From Ramlibacter sp. (GTDB lineage: Bacteria; Pseudomonadota; Gammaproteobacteria; Burkholderiales; Burkholderiaceae_C), in the NCBI GenBank assembly GCA_019635435.1, contig JAHBZM010000001.1:2976001-3040000 (forward strand): DNA of 64,000 bases. The letters are read 5' to 3'. The notes beneath the pieces were generated by a model, which was not told where the DNA came from, did no database searches, and saw only the letters and a program-made list of their open reading frames with translations. The position numbers were made by a program, and so were the translations under genes. This document shows, in pieces, positions 15,901 through 24,367 of the stretch. How positions within the stretch are numbered: position 1 is the first letter of the stretch; every line of letters starts with the position of its first letter.

Positions 15901-17181
15901 ATGAAGATGCATGTGTGTGTGTTGGGCGCGGGCATTGTGGGGCTGGCCACGGCCTGGCAATTGCAGCGCGACGGCTTTCGCGTCACGGTGGTGGACCGGG
16001 CCCACGCGGGGGCTGGCGCCAGTGGCGCCAACGGCGCCCAGCTGAGCTACTCGTACGTGCAGCCGCTGGCCGACCCGGCGATCTGGCGCCAGTTGCCCCG
16101 GCTGCTGCTGGCCACCGACTCGCCGCTGAAACTGCGCCCGCAGCTTGACCTGCACCAGTGGCGCTGGGGCCTGCGCTTTCTCGCGGCCTGCCGCGCCAGC
16201 GTGTCGGCGCGCACCACCGCGCGCCTGCTGGCGCTGGCCGCCGAAAGCCGTGAGGGCTTCGGCCAGCTGCTGGCCGAGCAACCGATCGACTGCGACTTTG
16301 CCGCCAGCGGCAAGCTGGTGCTGTACCCCGACGCAGCCTCGCTCGGCGCCGCCGTGCGGCAGATGAACCTGCAGCAAGCCATGGGCAGCATGCAGGCCGC
16401 GCTCACGCCCGCGCAATGCGTGGCGGTGGAGCCCGCACTGGCCCACTCGCGCATGCGGTTCGCGGGGGGCATCCACACCCCGGGCGAATGCGCGGCCGAC
16501 TGCTTCAAGGTGTGCCAGGAACTGCTGCGCCTGCTGCGCCCGCGCGGCGTGCGGTTTGTGTTTGGCACGGCCGTCACGCGCCTGGTGCCCAAGGGCGGAC
16601 GCGTGGTGGCGGCGGAGTCGGCCGCGGGCGCGCTGCAAGCCGACGCTTTTGTGGTGGCCCTGGGCACGGCCTCGCACCGCTTGGGCTCGGCCCTGGGCCT
16701 GGACGTGCCGGTGTACCCGCTCAAGGGCTACAGCCTGACCGTGGAGGCCCATGACACGCCGGGCAGCGCGCCCCGGGTCAGCGTGACCGACGCCGCGCGC
16801 AAGGTGGTGTTTGCTCGCATCGGCCACCGGCTGCGGGTGGCCGGCATGGCCGAACTGGTGGGTGAAAGCACGAGCATTCCGGCCGCGCGCATCCAGTCGC
16901 TGATGGCCACGGCGCGCGACGTGTTCCCCAAGGCCAGCCCCTACGAGGACGCCACGGCCTGGAGCGGCCTGCGGCCCGCCACACCCACGGGTGAGCCGCT
17001 GACCGGCCGCCTGGCGGGGTCGCCGTCCAACCTGCTGTTCAACACCGGGCATGGCGCGCTTGGTTTCACGCTAGCGTTTGGCAGTGCCAGGCGGATATCG
17101 GCGCAGTTGCAGGAAAGCGCGGCCGCCCGGGCTGCCACGGACCGCCGCATGGTTTCACCGCACCAGGAGTTCACCGCATGA
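15901..17181 (+). CDS. dadA: FAD-dependent D-amino-acid dehydrogenase (DadA-like)
   Basis: From ATG 15901 the product is 426 residues. It opens MKMHVCVLGAGIVGLATAWQ, a dinucleotide-binding GxGxxG motif for FAD, followed by the DadA landmarks DRAHAGAGASGANGAQLSYSYVQPLADP and, near the end, WSGLRPATPTGEPL and FNTGHGALGFTLAFGS. The family oxidises D-amino acids such as D-alanine at the inner membrane and passes electrons to quinone. ATG 15907 is an alternative start. The stop overlaps the start of an amino-acid-type ABC receptor by 4 bases (ATGA), supporting joint use in amino-acid uptake and oxidation. Confidence 0.88.
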   Translation: MKMHVCVLGAGIVGLATAWQLQRDGFRVTVVDRAHAGAGASGANGAQLSYSYVQPLADPAIWRQLPRLLLATDSPLKLRPQLDLHQWRWGLRFLAACRASVSARTTARLLALAAESREGFGQLLAEQPIDCDFAASGKLVLYPDAASLGAAVRQMNLQQAMGSMQAALTPAQCVAVEPALAHSRMRFAGGIHTPGECAADCFKVCQELLRLLRPRGVRFVFGTAVTRLVPKGGRVVAAESAAGALQADAFVVALGTASHRLGSALGLDVPVYPLKGYSLTVEAHDTPGSAPRVSVTDAARKVVFARIGHRLRVAGMAELVGESTSIPAARIQSLMATARDVFPKASPYEDATAWSGLRPATPTGEPLTGRLAGSPSNLLFNTGHGALGFTLAFGSARRISAQLQESAAARAATDRRMVSPHQEFTA

Positions 17182-18083
17182 CATCACGCCCCTGTTGGAC
17201 CGCTCTCGTTCTGGCCCTGTGCCCCGCCCTGCAGCCCGCGGCTGCGCATGCAGATGCAGAGACCGACAAGCTGCGGTCCACACGCGAGATCGTGGTCGCG
17301 CACCGTGATGCGTCCATCCCGTTCTCTTACCTGGATGCCCAAAAGCAACCCATTGGCTACTCGATGGACGTGTGCGCCCGGCTGGTGGCGGCGCTGCGCC
17401 GCGAACTCAAGCTGCCCGATCTGGCGGTGAAGTACCTGCCGGTGACCTCGGCCACGCGCATTCCGGCCATTGCGGGCGGCAAGGCCTCGCTGGAGTGCGG
17501 CTCCACCACCAACAATGCCGACCGGCGCAAGCAGGTGGACTACACCATTGCGCACTTCATCTCGGCGGCCCGGCTGGTGGTGCGCACGGGGTCCGGCGTC
17601 CAGTCACTGGAGGACCTGACCGGCAAGACCGTGGTCTCGACCCGCGGCACCACCAACATCAAGACCATGCAGCGCATCAGTGACGAGCGGCTGCTGAAGC
17701 TGGCCATCGTCGAGGCTGGCGACCACGCGGAGGCCTTCGCCATGGTTGGCAGCGGCAAGGCCGATGCCTTTGCCATGGACGACGTGCTGCTGTTCGGCCT
17801 GCGGGCCAACGCCGCGAAGCCGCAGGACTTCAGCGTGATCGGCAAGCCCATGACCATCGAGCCCTATGCGGTCATGCTGCCCAAGGGCCAGCCCGAATTC
17901 AAGAAGATCATTGATGATGAAATGCGGCGGCTGATCTTCACCGGGGAGCTGCAGCAGCTCTACCAGACATGGTTCATGAACCCCATCCCGCCGCGCGGCA
18001 TCAACCTGGAACTGCCCATGTCGTTCATGCTGCGCGAGTCGTTCAAGTTCCCGAGCGACAAGGTGGGCGACCTGGCCTATTGA
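17178..18083 (+). CDS. ABC transporter substrate-binding protein, polar amino acid type (SBP_bac_3)
   Basis: The 301-residue protein has a signal peptide (about 1-26, ending AAAHADA), then REIVVAHRDASIPFSYLDAQKQPIGYSMDVC, the family-3 solute-binding start seen in GltI-like glutamate/aspartate receptors. ECGSTTNNADRRKQVDYT and VSTRGTTNIKTMQ are typical ligand-site segments. No permease or ATPase gene follows, so it is either an orphan receptor or uses components encoded elsewhere. It is coupled to dadA by a 4-base overlap. Confidence 0.9.
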   Translation: MTSRPCWTALVLALCPALQPAAAHADAETDKLRSTREIVVAHRDASIPFSYLDAQKQPIGYSMDVCARLVAALRRELKLPDLAVKYLPVTSATRIPAIAGGKASLECGSTTNNADRRKQVDYTIAHFISAARLVVRTGSGVQSLEDLTGKTVVSTRGTTNIKTMQRISDERLLKLAIVEAGDHAEAFAMVGSGKADAFAMDDVLLFGLRANAAKPQDFSVIGKPMTIEPYAVMLPKGQPEFKKIIDDEMRRLIFTGELQQLYQTWFMNPIPPRGINLELPMSFMLRESFKFPSDKVGDLAY

Positions 18084-18206
18084 GCGCCGCAGGCCGTGAC
18101 CAAATTCACGGCATTCCCCAACGGTACAAACTGAAACCAGTGTTTCGGGGCCCACAGGCTGGTGGCGGGTTGACCCACTCTGCTGAACAGCACAGGATGG
18201 ATCGCC

Positions 18207-19232
18207 ATGAGCCGTGCCCTTCCACCTTACGCTGCCGCGCCGGGCGACGAAGAAGTCGAGCGGATCATCTGCGCCAGCATGGCCACCACCCAGGAAAGTC
18301 TTTTCTCGCAGATGGAGGCCATCCGCGCCTCGTCGCTGCGCCACAACCCGCCGCTCGGCTTGAACGCCGTGCTACTGTGCCAGGCCGGCTGGTTCATTCA
18401 CTGGGCCGAAGGGCCGGGCCGCGCCGCCAGCGAGCTGATGACCCGCGTGCACGACGACAGCCGGCACCACTCCCAGCGCGTGGTGCACCAAAGCCGCGGC
18501 AAGCGCTTTCTGCAGACCTCCTGGTCGATGATGCTGGCGCCGTCCAGTGAACCTGGCGTGGAGTTCGGCCGCCGGGTCATGGACCTGCGCTACATGATGG
18601 ACCGGGGCCGCCAGTTCGCGCCCACCTCGGTGATCCGCCGGCTTTCGGCGCCGCTGCAACTGCCGTTGCCCGAGGGCGCCGACGACCCCGAGGCGTTCCA
18701 CCGCGTGGGCGTGTGTTCGGCCAGCCCCCATGGCGCGTTCGACCTGGTGAAATGGCTGGCACACCACCACGACGAAGCCATAGCGAGCCGCCGCTTTGCG
18801 GGCGAAGCCGACATGGACAGCGGCAGCGATTATGTCGAGTTCATGGAGAGCGGGCAGCCTTGCCGGGTGATTGCCGTCTCGCGGCCCGGCCTGCTGCACG
18901 GGTTGCGCCGCGCCTTCCTGCCCGACTGGCCGCACCTGCTGATGTTGTTCACGGGCCAGCCGCGGCACGACGCGGCCCTCATGGCCCGGGTGGGTGAGGC
19001 CTGCAACGGCCTGCCCTGCACGCCCACCCTGCTGGGCGTGGCGCCCGATGAAGCCACGCACGGCAGCATGGCGCGGCAGGCCGCCGGTCTGGGGCTGGAC
19101 TACCTGGCGACCGACCCGGTGTCGCCGCAGGACTGCGGCGCCGTCTGGGCCATGGTGGGCGAGCACCTGCGCCGCAGCGGCCCACCGCCCAGCTCGGTCT
19201 GGGCCCTGCCTGCGCCGCGGCTCGCTGCCTGA
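18207..19232 (+). CDS. BLUF-like domain protein with flavin-site residues replaced
   Basis: Residues 17-112 follow the BLUF photoreceptor pattern: VERIICASMATT, the helix with SSLRHNPPLGLNAVLL, GWFIHWAEGPG, HDDSRHHSQRVV and RFLQTSWSMML. Compared with AppA, the flavin-contacting tyrosine (YRS) is C22 (CAS) and the photo-switch glutamine (FFQWLEG) is H65 (FIHWAEG), while the asparagine is kept (N47). Residues 155-330 form a second domain that I do not recognise; alternating strands and helices, for example RVIAVSRPGLLHGLRRAF and CTPTLLGVAPDEA, suggest an alpha/beta fold. The 341-residue protein lacks membrane segments. Likely a light-independent sensory or regulatory relative; function unknown. 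Confidence 0.65.
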   Translation: MSRALPPYAAAPGDEEVERIICASMATTQESLFSQMEAIRASSLRHNPPLGLNAVLLCQAGWFIHWAEGPGRAASELMTRVHDDSRHHSQRVVHQSRGKRFLQTSWSMMLAPSSEPGVEFGRRVMDLRYMMDRGRQFAPTSVIRRLSAPLQLPLPEGADDPEAFHRVGVCSASPHGAFDLVKWLAHHHDEAIASRRFAGEADMDSGSDYVEFMESGQPCRVIAVSRPGLLHGLRRAFLPDWPHLLMLFTGQPRHDAALMARVGEACNGLPCTPTLLGVAPDEATHGSMARQAAGLGLDYLATDPVSPQDCGAVWAMVGEHLRRSGPPPSSVWALPAPRLAA

Positions 19233-19242
19233 GGCTGGTGCC

Positions 19243-20865
19243 TCAGAAGCCGGCCACCAGGCCGTCGCGCCGCGCGTCGCTGGCGGCCACATAGCCCTCA
19301 ACCTTGGGGTCGCCGGCGCGCCAGATGAACTGGCCGGCGCCGAAGTCCTGGTAGTTGTCGCTGATGACCTCCATCACATGGCCGCGCTGGGCCAGGCCCT
19401 GCACGGTGGCCAGGTTCATCTGCTGCTCGACATTGATCTCCAGGCCTTCGTTGTAGCGCCAGCGCGGTGCGTCGCAGGCGGCCTGCGGGTTCTGCCCGTA
19501 GTCGAGCATGCGCACCAGGGTCTGCATGTGGCCTTGCGGCTGCATGTTGGCGCCCATCACGCCATAGCTCATCACGGGATGCCCATCCCTGGTGAGAAAG
19601 GCCGGGATGATGGTGTGAAACGGCCGCTTGCCCGGTGCCACGAGATTGGCCGGGTTGTGGGCGCTGGCCTGCACGCTGAACGCATGGCCCCGGTTCTGCA
19701 GGCTGATGCCAAAGCCGGGCTCCACGCAGCCCGAACCAAAGCCCATGTAATTGCTCTGGATGAAGCTGATCATCATGCCGTTTTCATCGGCTGCGGTGAG
19801 GTAGATGGTGCCGCCCTTGACCGGGTTGCCCGCGCCAAAGTCCTGCGCCTTCTTCATGTCAATGAGCCTGGCGCGGCTGGCCAGGTAGGCATCGTCAAGC
19901 ATCTGTTCGGCCGTGACCTCCATGCTGGCGGGTTCGGCCACATAGCGGTACACGTCGGCAAAAGCCAGCTTCATGGCCTCGATCTGCAGGTGCTGGGAAT
20001 CAACGCCGTCCACCGCCAGGCCCGCCACGTCAAACTGGTCCAGAATGCCCAGCGCAATCAGCGCGGCAATGCCCTGGCCATTGGGCGGGATCTCGTGCAG
20101 CGTGTAGCCCCGGTAGTTCTTGCCAATGGGCTTGACCCATTCGGGCTGGTAGGCCGCAAAGTCTTTGGCCGTGATGCTGCCGCCGTTGGCGGCTGCGAAC
20201 TTCTCGATGGCCTCGGCGATTTCGCCACCATAGAAGGCCGCGCCCTTGCTCCGGGCAATCGCGCGCAGGCCGCGGGCCGCCGCCTTGAACTGGAACAGCT
20301 CGCCCACCTCGGGCGCGCGGCCCCAGGGCAGGAAGTTCTGCGCAAAGCCCGGCAGGCCCTGCAGCTCGGGCGTGGCCGCCGCCCATTTCTGCTGGACCAC
20401 GGTGGGCATGAGGTAGCCGCGCTCGGCAATCTCGATGGCCGGCTCCAGCAGGTCGGCAAACGGCAGCTTGCCAAAGCGCTCGCTCAGGGCCACCCAGCTG
20501 GCCACGGCGCCCGGCACCGTGACCGAGTCAAACCCCCGCTTGGGCGGGGCCACCGCGTCGGCGCCGTACTTGCGCTTGAAGTAGTCGGGCGTCCAGGTGG
20601 CGGGCGCGCGGCCCGAGGCATTGAGGCCATGCAGTTCCTGCCCGTCCCAGAGGATGGCAAAGGCATCGCTGCCCAGCCCGTTGCTCACGGGCTCGGTCAG
20701 GGTGATGGCGGCGGCGGCGGCAATGGCCGCGTCCACCGCGTTGCCGCCCTTGTACATCATGCGCAGGCCGGCCTGGGCCGCCAGCGGGTGGGAGGTGGAC
20801 ACCACGTTGCGCGCAAAAACCGGCAACCGGGTGGTCGTGTAGGGGTTGGTGTAGTTGAAAGCCAT
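19243..20865 (-). CDS. Gamma-glutamyltransferase family protein
   Basis: The 540-residue Ntn-hydrolase shows the family's order: HPLAAQAGLRMMYKGGNAVDAAIAA near 26-50, the GLGSDAFAILWDG strand, HEIPPNGQGIAALIAL, and the autoprocessing site with T353 as likely N-terminal nucleophile of the small subunit (GGTIYLTAADENGMM). GNPVMSYGVMGANMQPQGH-type residues follow. There is no signal peptide, unlike the periplasmic E. coli enzyme, so it should act in the cytosol. Family members cleave gamma-glutamyl bonds or related amides (glutathione, cephalosporin side chains). It is divergent from a LysR gene across an 84-base regulatory gap. Confidence 0.9.
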   Translation of the reverse strand: MAFNYTNPYTTTRLPVFARNVVSTSHPLAAQAGLRMMYKGGNAVDAAIAAAAAITLTEPVSNGLGSDAFAILWDGQELHGLNASGRAPATWTPDYFKRKYGADAVAPPKRGFDSVTVPGAVASWVALSERFGKLPFADLLEPAIEIAERGYLMPTVVQQKWAAATPELQGLPGFAQNFLPWGRAPEVGELFQFKAAARGLRAIARSKGAAFYGGEIAEAIEKFAAANGGSITAKDFAAYQPEWVKPIGKNYRGYTLHEIPPNGQGIAALIALGILDQFDVAGLAVDGVDSQHLQIEAMKLAFADVYRYVAEPASMEVTAEQMLDDAYLASRARLIDMKKAQDFGAGNPVKGGTIYLTAADENGMMISFIQSNYMGFGSGCVEPGFGISLQNRGHAFSVQASAHNPANLVAPGKRPFHTIIPAFLTRDGHPVMSYGVMGANMQPQGHMQTLVRMLDYGQNPQAACDAPRWRYNEGLEINVEQQMNLATVQGLAQRGHVMEVISDNYQDFGAGQFIWRAGDPKVEGYVAASDARRDGLVAGF

Positions 20866-20908
20866 GGCCCGATTATCGAAAGCCTGACAAAAAAGCCAAA
20901 GCGAATAA

Positions 20909-20939
20909 TGCTTTAGCCACCCTAAACAATTGCTTTAGC
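20909..20939. promoter_or_regulatory. Candidate LysR-binding site between ggt-like and lysR genes
   Basis: Two direct copies of TGCTTTAGC lie at 20909-20917 and 20931-20939, start points 22 bases apart (about two helical turns). Between them is CTAAA (20922-20926), which pairs as an inverted repeat with TTTAG (20934-20938). The site lies in the gap between divergent genes, where a LysR protein usually binds. Evidence is positional and pattern only. Confidence 0.5.
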
Positions 20940-20949
20940 ATGACGGGCC

Positions 20950-21816
20950 ATGAGCAGCATCCGCCTCCTGCGCACCTTTCTGGCCGCCGCCCACGAGGGC
21001 TCGTTCGCCGCGGCCGCGCAGCGCGTGTCGCTCACACAGGCGGCCGTGGGCCAGCAGATGCGCGCGCTGGAGGCCGACATGCGCCGGCCGCTGTTCGAGC
21101 GCCAGGGCAAGGCCGTGGTGCTCAATGACGCGGGCCGCGAGCTGCTGCCCCAGGCCCGCCAGATGGTGGCGCTGTATGACCAGATGCAGGCCAGCGCGCC
21201 GGCCGCGGGGCCGATGTCGGGCACGCTGAACCTGGGGGCGGTGGTGTCGGCGGTGCGGCCGCTGATCCAGGCCACGCTGGCCCTCAAGTCGCGCCACCCC
21301 GGGCTGGAACTGCATGTGTCGGCGGCCAAGTCCATGGAGTTGCTGGCGCAGGTCACGTCGGGCGCGCTGGACGCGGCCATCTCCGTGAAAGAGCGCGGCA
21401 CCCCCACCGCCACGCTGGCCTGGACGCCGCTTTACGCGGAGCCCATGGTGCTGCTGGTGGGGCGCAACATGCCCGAGGCGCCGCCGCGCGCCCTGCTGCG
21501 CAGCCAGCCCTTCATCCGGTTCGACCGCAGCCAGCACACGGGCCAGATGGTGGAGCGCACCCTGCGCAGGCTGCGGGTCACGCCCCCTGAAATCCTGGAA
21601 CTCAACACCATCGAGAGCATCGTCGAACTGGTGCGCTCGGGCCTGGGCCTGTCGGTGCTGCCGCGGCTGCGTGACGGCCGCTGGGCCACCGACCCGCGGC
21701 TGCGCGTGGTCGAGCTGCCGCAGGCGGAATCGCGCCAGATTGGGCTGGTGCAGCAGCGCGAATCGCGCAGCGCCGCCGTGGTGGCCGCGCTGGTGCGCGA
21801 AATCAGGGCCCTGTGA
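20950..21816 (+). CDS. LysR family transcriptional regulator
   Basis: The 288-residue protein has the LysR helix-turn-helix at 1-60 (IRLLRTFLAAAHEGSFAAAAQRVSLTQAAVGQQMRALE, in part) and an effector domain from about 85 (MSGTLNLGAVVSAVRPLIQ). It is divergent from the gamma-glutamyltransferase gene and stops only 3 bases before the convergent ABC receptor gene stop, so transcripts from both sides overlap. Likely target: the divergent ggt-like gene. The inducer is unknown. Confidence 0.92.
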   Translation: MSSIRLLRTFLAAAHEGSFAAAAQRVSLTQAAVGQQMRALEADMRRPLFERQGKAVVLNDAGRELLPQARQMVALYDQMQASAPAAGPMSGTLNLGAVVSAVRPLIQATLALKSRHPGLELHVSAAKSMELLAQVTSGALDAAISVKERGTPTATLAWTPLYAEPMVLLVGRNMPEAPPRALLRSQPFIRFDRSQHTGQMVERTLRRLRVTPPEILELNTIESIVELVRSGLGLSVLPRLRDGRWATDPRLRVVELPQAESRQIGLVQQRESRSAAVVAALVREIRAL

Positions 21817-21819
21817 GGA

Positions 21820-22935
21820 TCAGCGGCCGGTCAGCTTGCCGTCGCGGGTCACCATGGCCAGCTCGACATACTTGCTGCCGTGGTGCGCGCCGGGGGCAAA
21901 GGTGATCTGGTAGCCGCCCAGGTCAAGCGTGCCCAGGTTGGCCAGCGCGTCACGCACGGTCTGCGCCGACACCGGCTTTCTGGCGCGGCGGATCGCCTCG
22001 GCCACCACGCGGGCGCCAAAGCAGGCTTCCAGGTGGGTGGAGTTCATGGGCTCCTTGATGCCGGCCGCTTCCAGGGCCTTGGCGCACTCGCGCACGGCGG
22101 GCATGGGCGAGCGGGTGTTGGGAACCACCTGCGAGATGGACACCCCGGCGCTGGCCGGCCCGGCCGCGGCGATGAACTGGTCAGCCCCCACGAACGACAG
22201 GCTGGACGTGGGCACCAGGCGGCCTGCGGCCACCATTTCCTTCTGGATCTGCGCCGCGGCACCGGACAACACGGTGTTCAGGATCACTTCGGGCTGCTGC
22301 GCGATCAGCGCCTGCGCCTCGGCCTTGCCCACGGGGGCATTGCGCTTGAGGGACAACCCCTGCGGCACCAGCCCGGCCTTCTTCAGGTAGGCGGCAACCA
22401 CGTCCAGGTTCTGCTTGCCCACCTCGTCGTCGTAATGAACCACGCTGACGCGCTTGAGGCCCAGGCTGGTCCAGAAGTTGAGCATCTTCTCCATCTCTTC
22501 ACCGTAGGAGGCGCGGATGGTGAACAGCGAAGGGGTGTTCTTGCGCACCGGCTCGGCGCCCGAGAACGGCGCCACAAATGCCACGCCGGCCGCTTCGGCC
22601 TGCGGCAGGCTGTCCAGGCTCAGCGTGGCCGAGCCGTAGCCAAACAACGCCACCAGGTTGACGTTCTGCAGCAGGGTTTTGGTGTTTTCGCCGGCCGTCT
22701 TGCGGCTGTTCTTGTCGTCCAGCGTGAGCAACTCGATCTGGCGCCCGGCCACGCCGCCCTTGGCATTGAGCGCGGCAAACCAGGCGTTGGCGCCGTCACG
22801 GGTGGCGGTGCCAAACTCGCCGTTGCTGCCCGTGAGCGGGGCCGACTGGCCGACGACCCACTTGTCGGCTGCATGGGAAAGGGGGAGCAGGCAGGTCAGT
22901 GCCACAGCGGCGGCGACGCGGGAAAAGGCGTTCAT
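21820..22935 (-). CDS. ABC transporter substrate-binding protein, branched-chain amino acid type (Peripla_BP_6)
   Basis: From ATG 22933-22935 the product is 371 residues with a signal peptide ending LSHAAD. The mature protein begins KWVVGQSAPLTGSNGEFGTATRDGANAWFAALNAKGGVAGRQ (in part), the standard LivJ/HAA-family opening, and has LLTLDDKNSRKTAGENTKTL and SVVHYDDEVGKQNLDVV. It would bind a hydrophobic amino acid or related ligand in the periplasm. No liv-type permease or ATPase genes are adjacent, so it appears orphan. An upstream in-frame extension was not used because it places the signal peptide internally. Confidence 0.9.
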   Translation of the reverse strand: MNAFSRVAAAVALTCLLPLSHAADKWVVGQSAPLTGSNGEFGTATRDGANAWFAALNAKGGVAGRQIELLTLDDKNSRKTAGENTKTLLQNVNLVALFGYGSATLSLDSLPQAEAAGVAFVAPFSGAEPVRKNTPSLFTIRASYGEEMEKMLNFWTSLGLKRVSVVHYDDEVGKQNLDVVAAYLKKAGLVPQGLSLKRNAPVGKAEAQALIAQQPEVILNTVLSGAAAQIQKEMVAAGRLVPTSSLSFVGADQFIAAAGPASAGVSISQVVPNTRSPMPAVRECAKALEAAGIKEPMNSTHLEACFGARVVAEAIRRARKPVSAQTVRDALANLGTLDLGGYQITFAPGAHHGSKYVELAMVTRDGKLTGR

Positions 22936-22999
22936 GAGGCGACTCGTCAAAGGTTGAAACCAAAAGACCTCATTCATATGTGGTCTTATTAACCAGATG

Positions 23000-23019
23000 G
23001 TTACATTACACTTTGTAAC
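23000..23019. promoter_or_regulatory. Inverted repeat GTTACA-N8-TGTAAC upstream of the ABC receptor gene
   Basis: A perfect 6-base inverted repeat lies about 65 bases upstream of the receptor start, inside a 207-base gap (22936-23142) that holds no gene. A second, shorter pair TGGT/ACCA flanks it at 22981-22995. A hairpin CTGCTCA-CTT-TGAGCAG is at 23074-23090, downstream of uspA, without a T-run on either side. The repeat is a plausible operator for the receptor gene; no regulator is assigned. Confidence 0.45.
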
Positions 23020-23142
23020 GACTTGTCGCCTTCGAGACAGCTCCTGCGCGAAGAGGCCCTAAATGGTGAATTTCTGCTCACTTTGAGCAGTCAACGGAGT
23101 GCAACGCCGGGCGTGGCGCCGCCCGGTCGGCCTTTCAATTGC

Positions 23143-23580
23143 CTAGTGCGTGATGACCACCAGCACGCTGCACGGGGAGTGTTCGATGAACGCGCTGGAG
23201 ATCGAGCCGCGCCACCAGCGCGCGGCCCAGCTGTCCAGGTGCTTGTGGCCCACCACCACGAGGTCGGCCTCCACCTTGGTGGCAAACTTGGCAATCTCGC
23301 CAATCGGGTCGCCCATCACCACTTCGCCCTGGGCGGCGTAGCCGGCGCTGGACAGGCGCTTGATGCCGTCATCGAGCACGGCCTGGTACTTGTCCTTTTC
23401 GCGCCGCTCGAGTTCAACGTCGTAGACGCCCCCCTCCAAGCCCACGTAAGCCATGGTCAGCGGCATGACCGCCACCAGAAACAACTCGGCCTGGCCCCAG
23501 TTCGCGAGGTCCTGGCAGTCCAGCAGGGCTTTTTGCCCCGCATCCGATCCGTCATAGGCCAACAGGATTCTTTTGTACAT
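23143..23580 (-). CDS. Universal stress protein, UspA family
   Basis: The 145-residue protein starts at ATG 23578-23580 (MYKRILLAYDGSDAGQKAL), the typical UspA first strand with an aspartate in DGS. Near the end, VEADLVVVGHKHLDSWAARWWRGSISSAFIEHSPCSVLVV (split across the ATP-loop) contains a degenerate form of the G-2x-G-9x-G(S/T) nucleotide motif: only part of the glycines remain. Usp proteins act in the cytosol during starvation and stress, with or without ATP binding. It is divergent from nth. Confidence 0.9.
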   Translation of the reverse strand: MYKRILLAYDGSDAGQKALLDCQDLANWGQAELFLVAVMPLTMAYVGLEGGVYDVELERREKDKYQAVLDDGIKRLSSAGYAAQGEVVMGDPIGEIAKFATKVEADLVVVGHKHLDSWAARWWRGSISSAFIEHSPCSVLVVITH

Positions 23581-23669
23581 GGTGTACCCCCAAAGTTCGA
23601 CATCCCAAGCATAGGGCCAGCGGCGCCCCCGCACAACCCGGCCGGCGCGGCCGCCCTACACTCTGCCGC

Positions 23670-24308
23670 ATGAAAAAAGAGCAGATCGCCCCCTTCTTTG
23701 CCACGCTGAAGGCGGCCAACCCGCAGCCCAGCACCGAGCTGGAATTCACCAGCGTGTTCGAGCTGATGGCGGCCGTGCTGCTGAGCGCGCAGGCCACCGA
23801 CGTGGGCGTGAACAAGGCCACGCGCAAGCTGTTTCCCGTGGCCAACACGCCGCAGGCCATCCTGGACCTGGGGATCGATGGACTGGAGGGCTACATCAAG
23901 ACCATCGGCCTGTACCGCAGCAAGGCCAAACACCTGATGCAGGCCTGCCGCATGCTGGTTCAGCTCCACGGCGGCGAAGTGCCGCGCACCCGCGAGGCAC
24001 TCGAGGCCCTGCCCGGCGTGGGCCGCAAGACCGCCAACGTGGTGCTCAACGTGGCCTTTGGCGAGCCCGCCATGGCGGTGGACACGCACATCTTCCGCGT
24101 GAGCAACCGCACCGGCCTGGCGCCGGGCAAGAACCCCTATGCGGTGGAAATGGCGCTGATGAAGCGCGTGCCGCCCGAGTACCTGGTGGACGCGCACCAC
24201 TGGCTGATCCTGCACGGGCGCTATGTGTGCCTGGCGCGCAAGCCGCTGTGCTTCAAATGCCAGGTGGCGGCGTATTGCGACTTCAAGCCGAAAACACCGG
24301 TGCCCTGA
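23670..24308 (+). CDS. nth: Endonuclease III (DNA glycosylase/AP lyase)
   Basis: The 212-residue enzyme has all catalytic parts: the helix-hairpin-helix LPGVGRKTANVV with catalytic lysine K120, the aspartate D138 in VDTHIFRVSNR, and the [4Fe-4S] cysteines C187-x6-C194-x2-C197-x5-C203. It removes oxidised pyrimidines from DNA and nicks the abasic site in base excision repair. A CTACACT box about 10 bases upstream of the ATG region may be its -10 element. The gene ends 1 base before a dispersed repeat copy that separates it from the convergent AraC gene. Confidence 0.97.
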   Translation: MKKEQIAPFFATLKAANPQPSTELEFTSVFELMAAVLLSAQATDVGVNKATRKLFPVANTPQAILDLGIDGLEGYIKTIGLYRSKAKHLMQACRMLVQLHGGEVPRTREALEALPGVGRKTANVVLNVAFGEPAMAVDTHIFRVSNRTGLAPGKNPYAVEMALMKRVPPEYLVDAHHWLILHGRYVCLARKPLCFKCQVAAYCDFKPKTPVP

Positions 24309-24309
24309 T

Positions 24310-24367
24310 TTGCTCCTGTTTTAATAGCACACAGTGGCCGCCGCTATTGGACTCCAGGCACTTTTCA
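24310..24367. repeat. Dispersed 58-base repeat, copy b, between convergent nth and araC-type genes
   Basis: This 58-base block matches 27322-27379 at 55 of 58 positions. It contains the inverted arms AATAGC and GCTATT around ACACAGTGGCCGCC, so it can fold as a hairpin, and the CTGGACTCC-like TTGGACTCCAGGCAC block shared with copies a and d. It lies exactly between two converging genes, and its right end provides the AraC-type stop codon. Confidence 0.85.

Noticed and set aside
23074..23090. Hairpin CTGCTCA-CTT-TGAGCAG downstream of uspA as a terminator
   Set aside because: A perfect 7-base stem, but no run of Ts on either side; at most a weak 3'-end structure.
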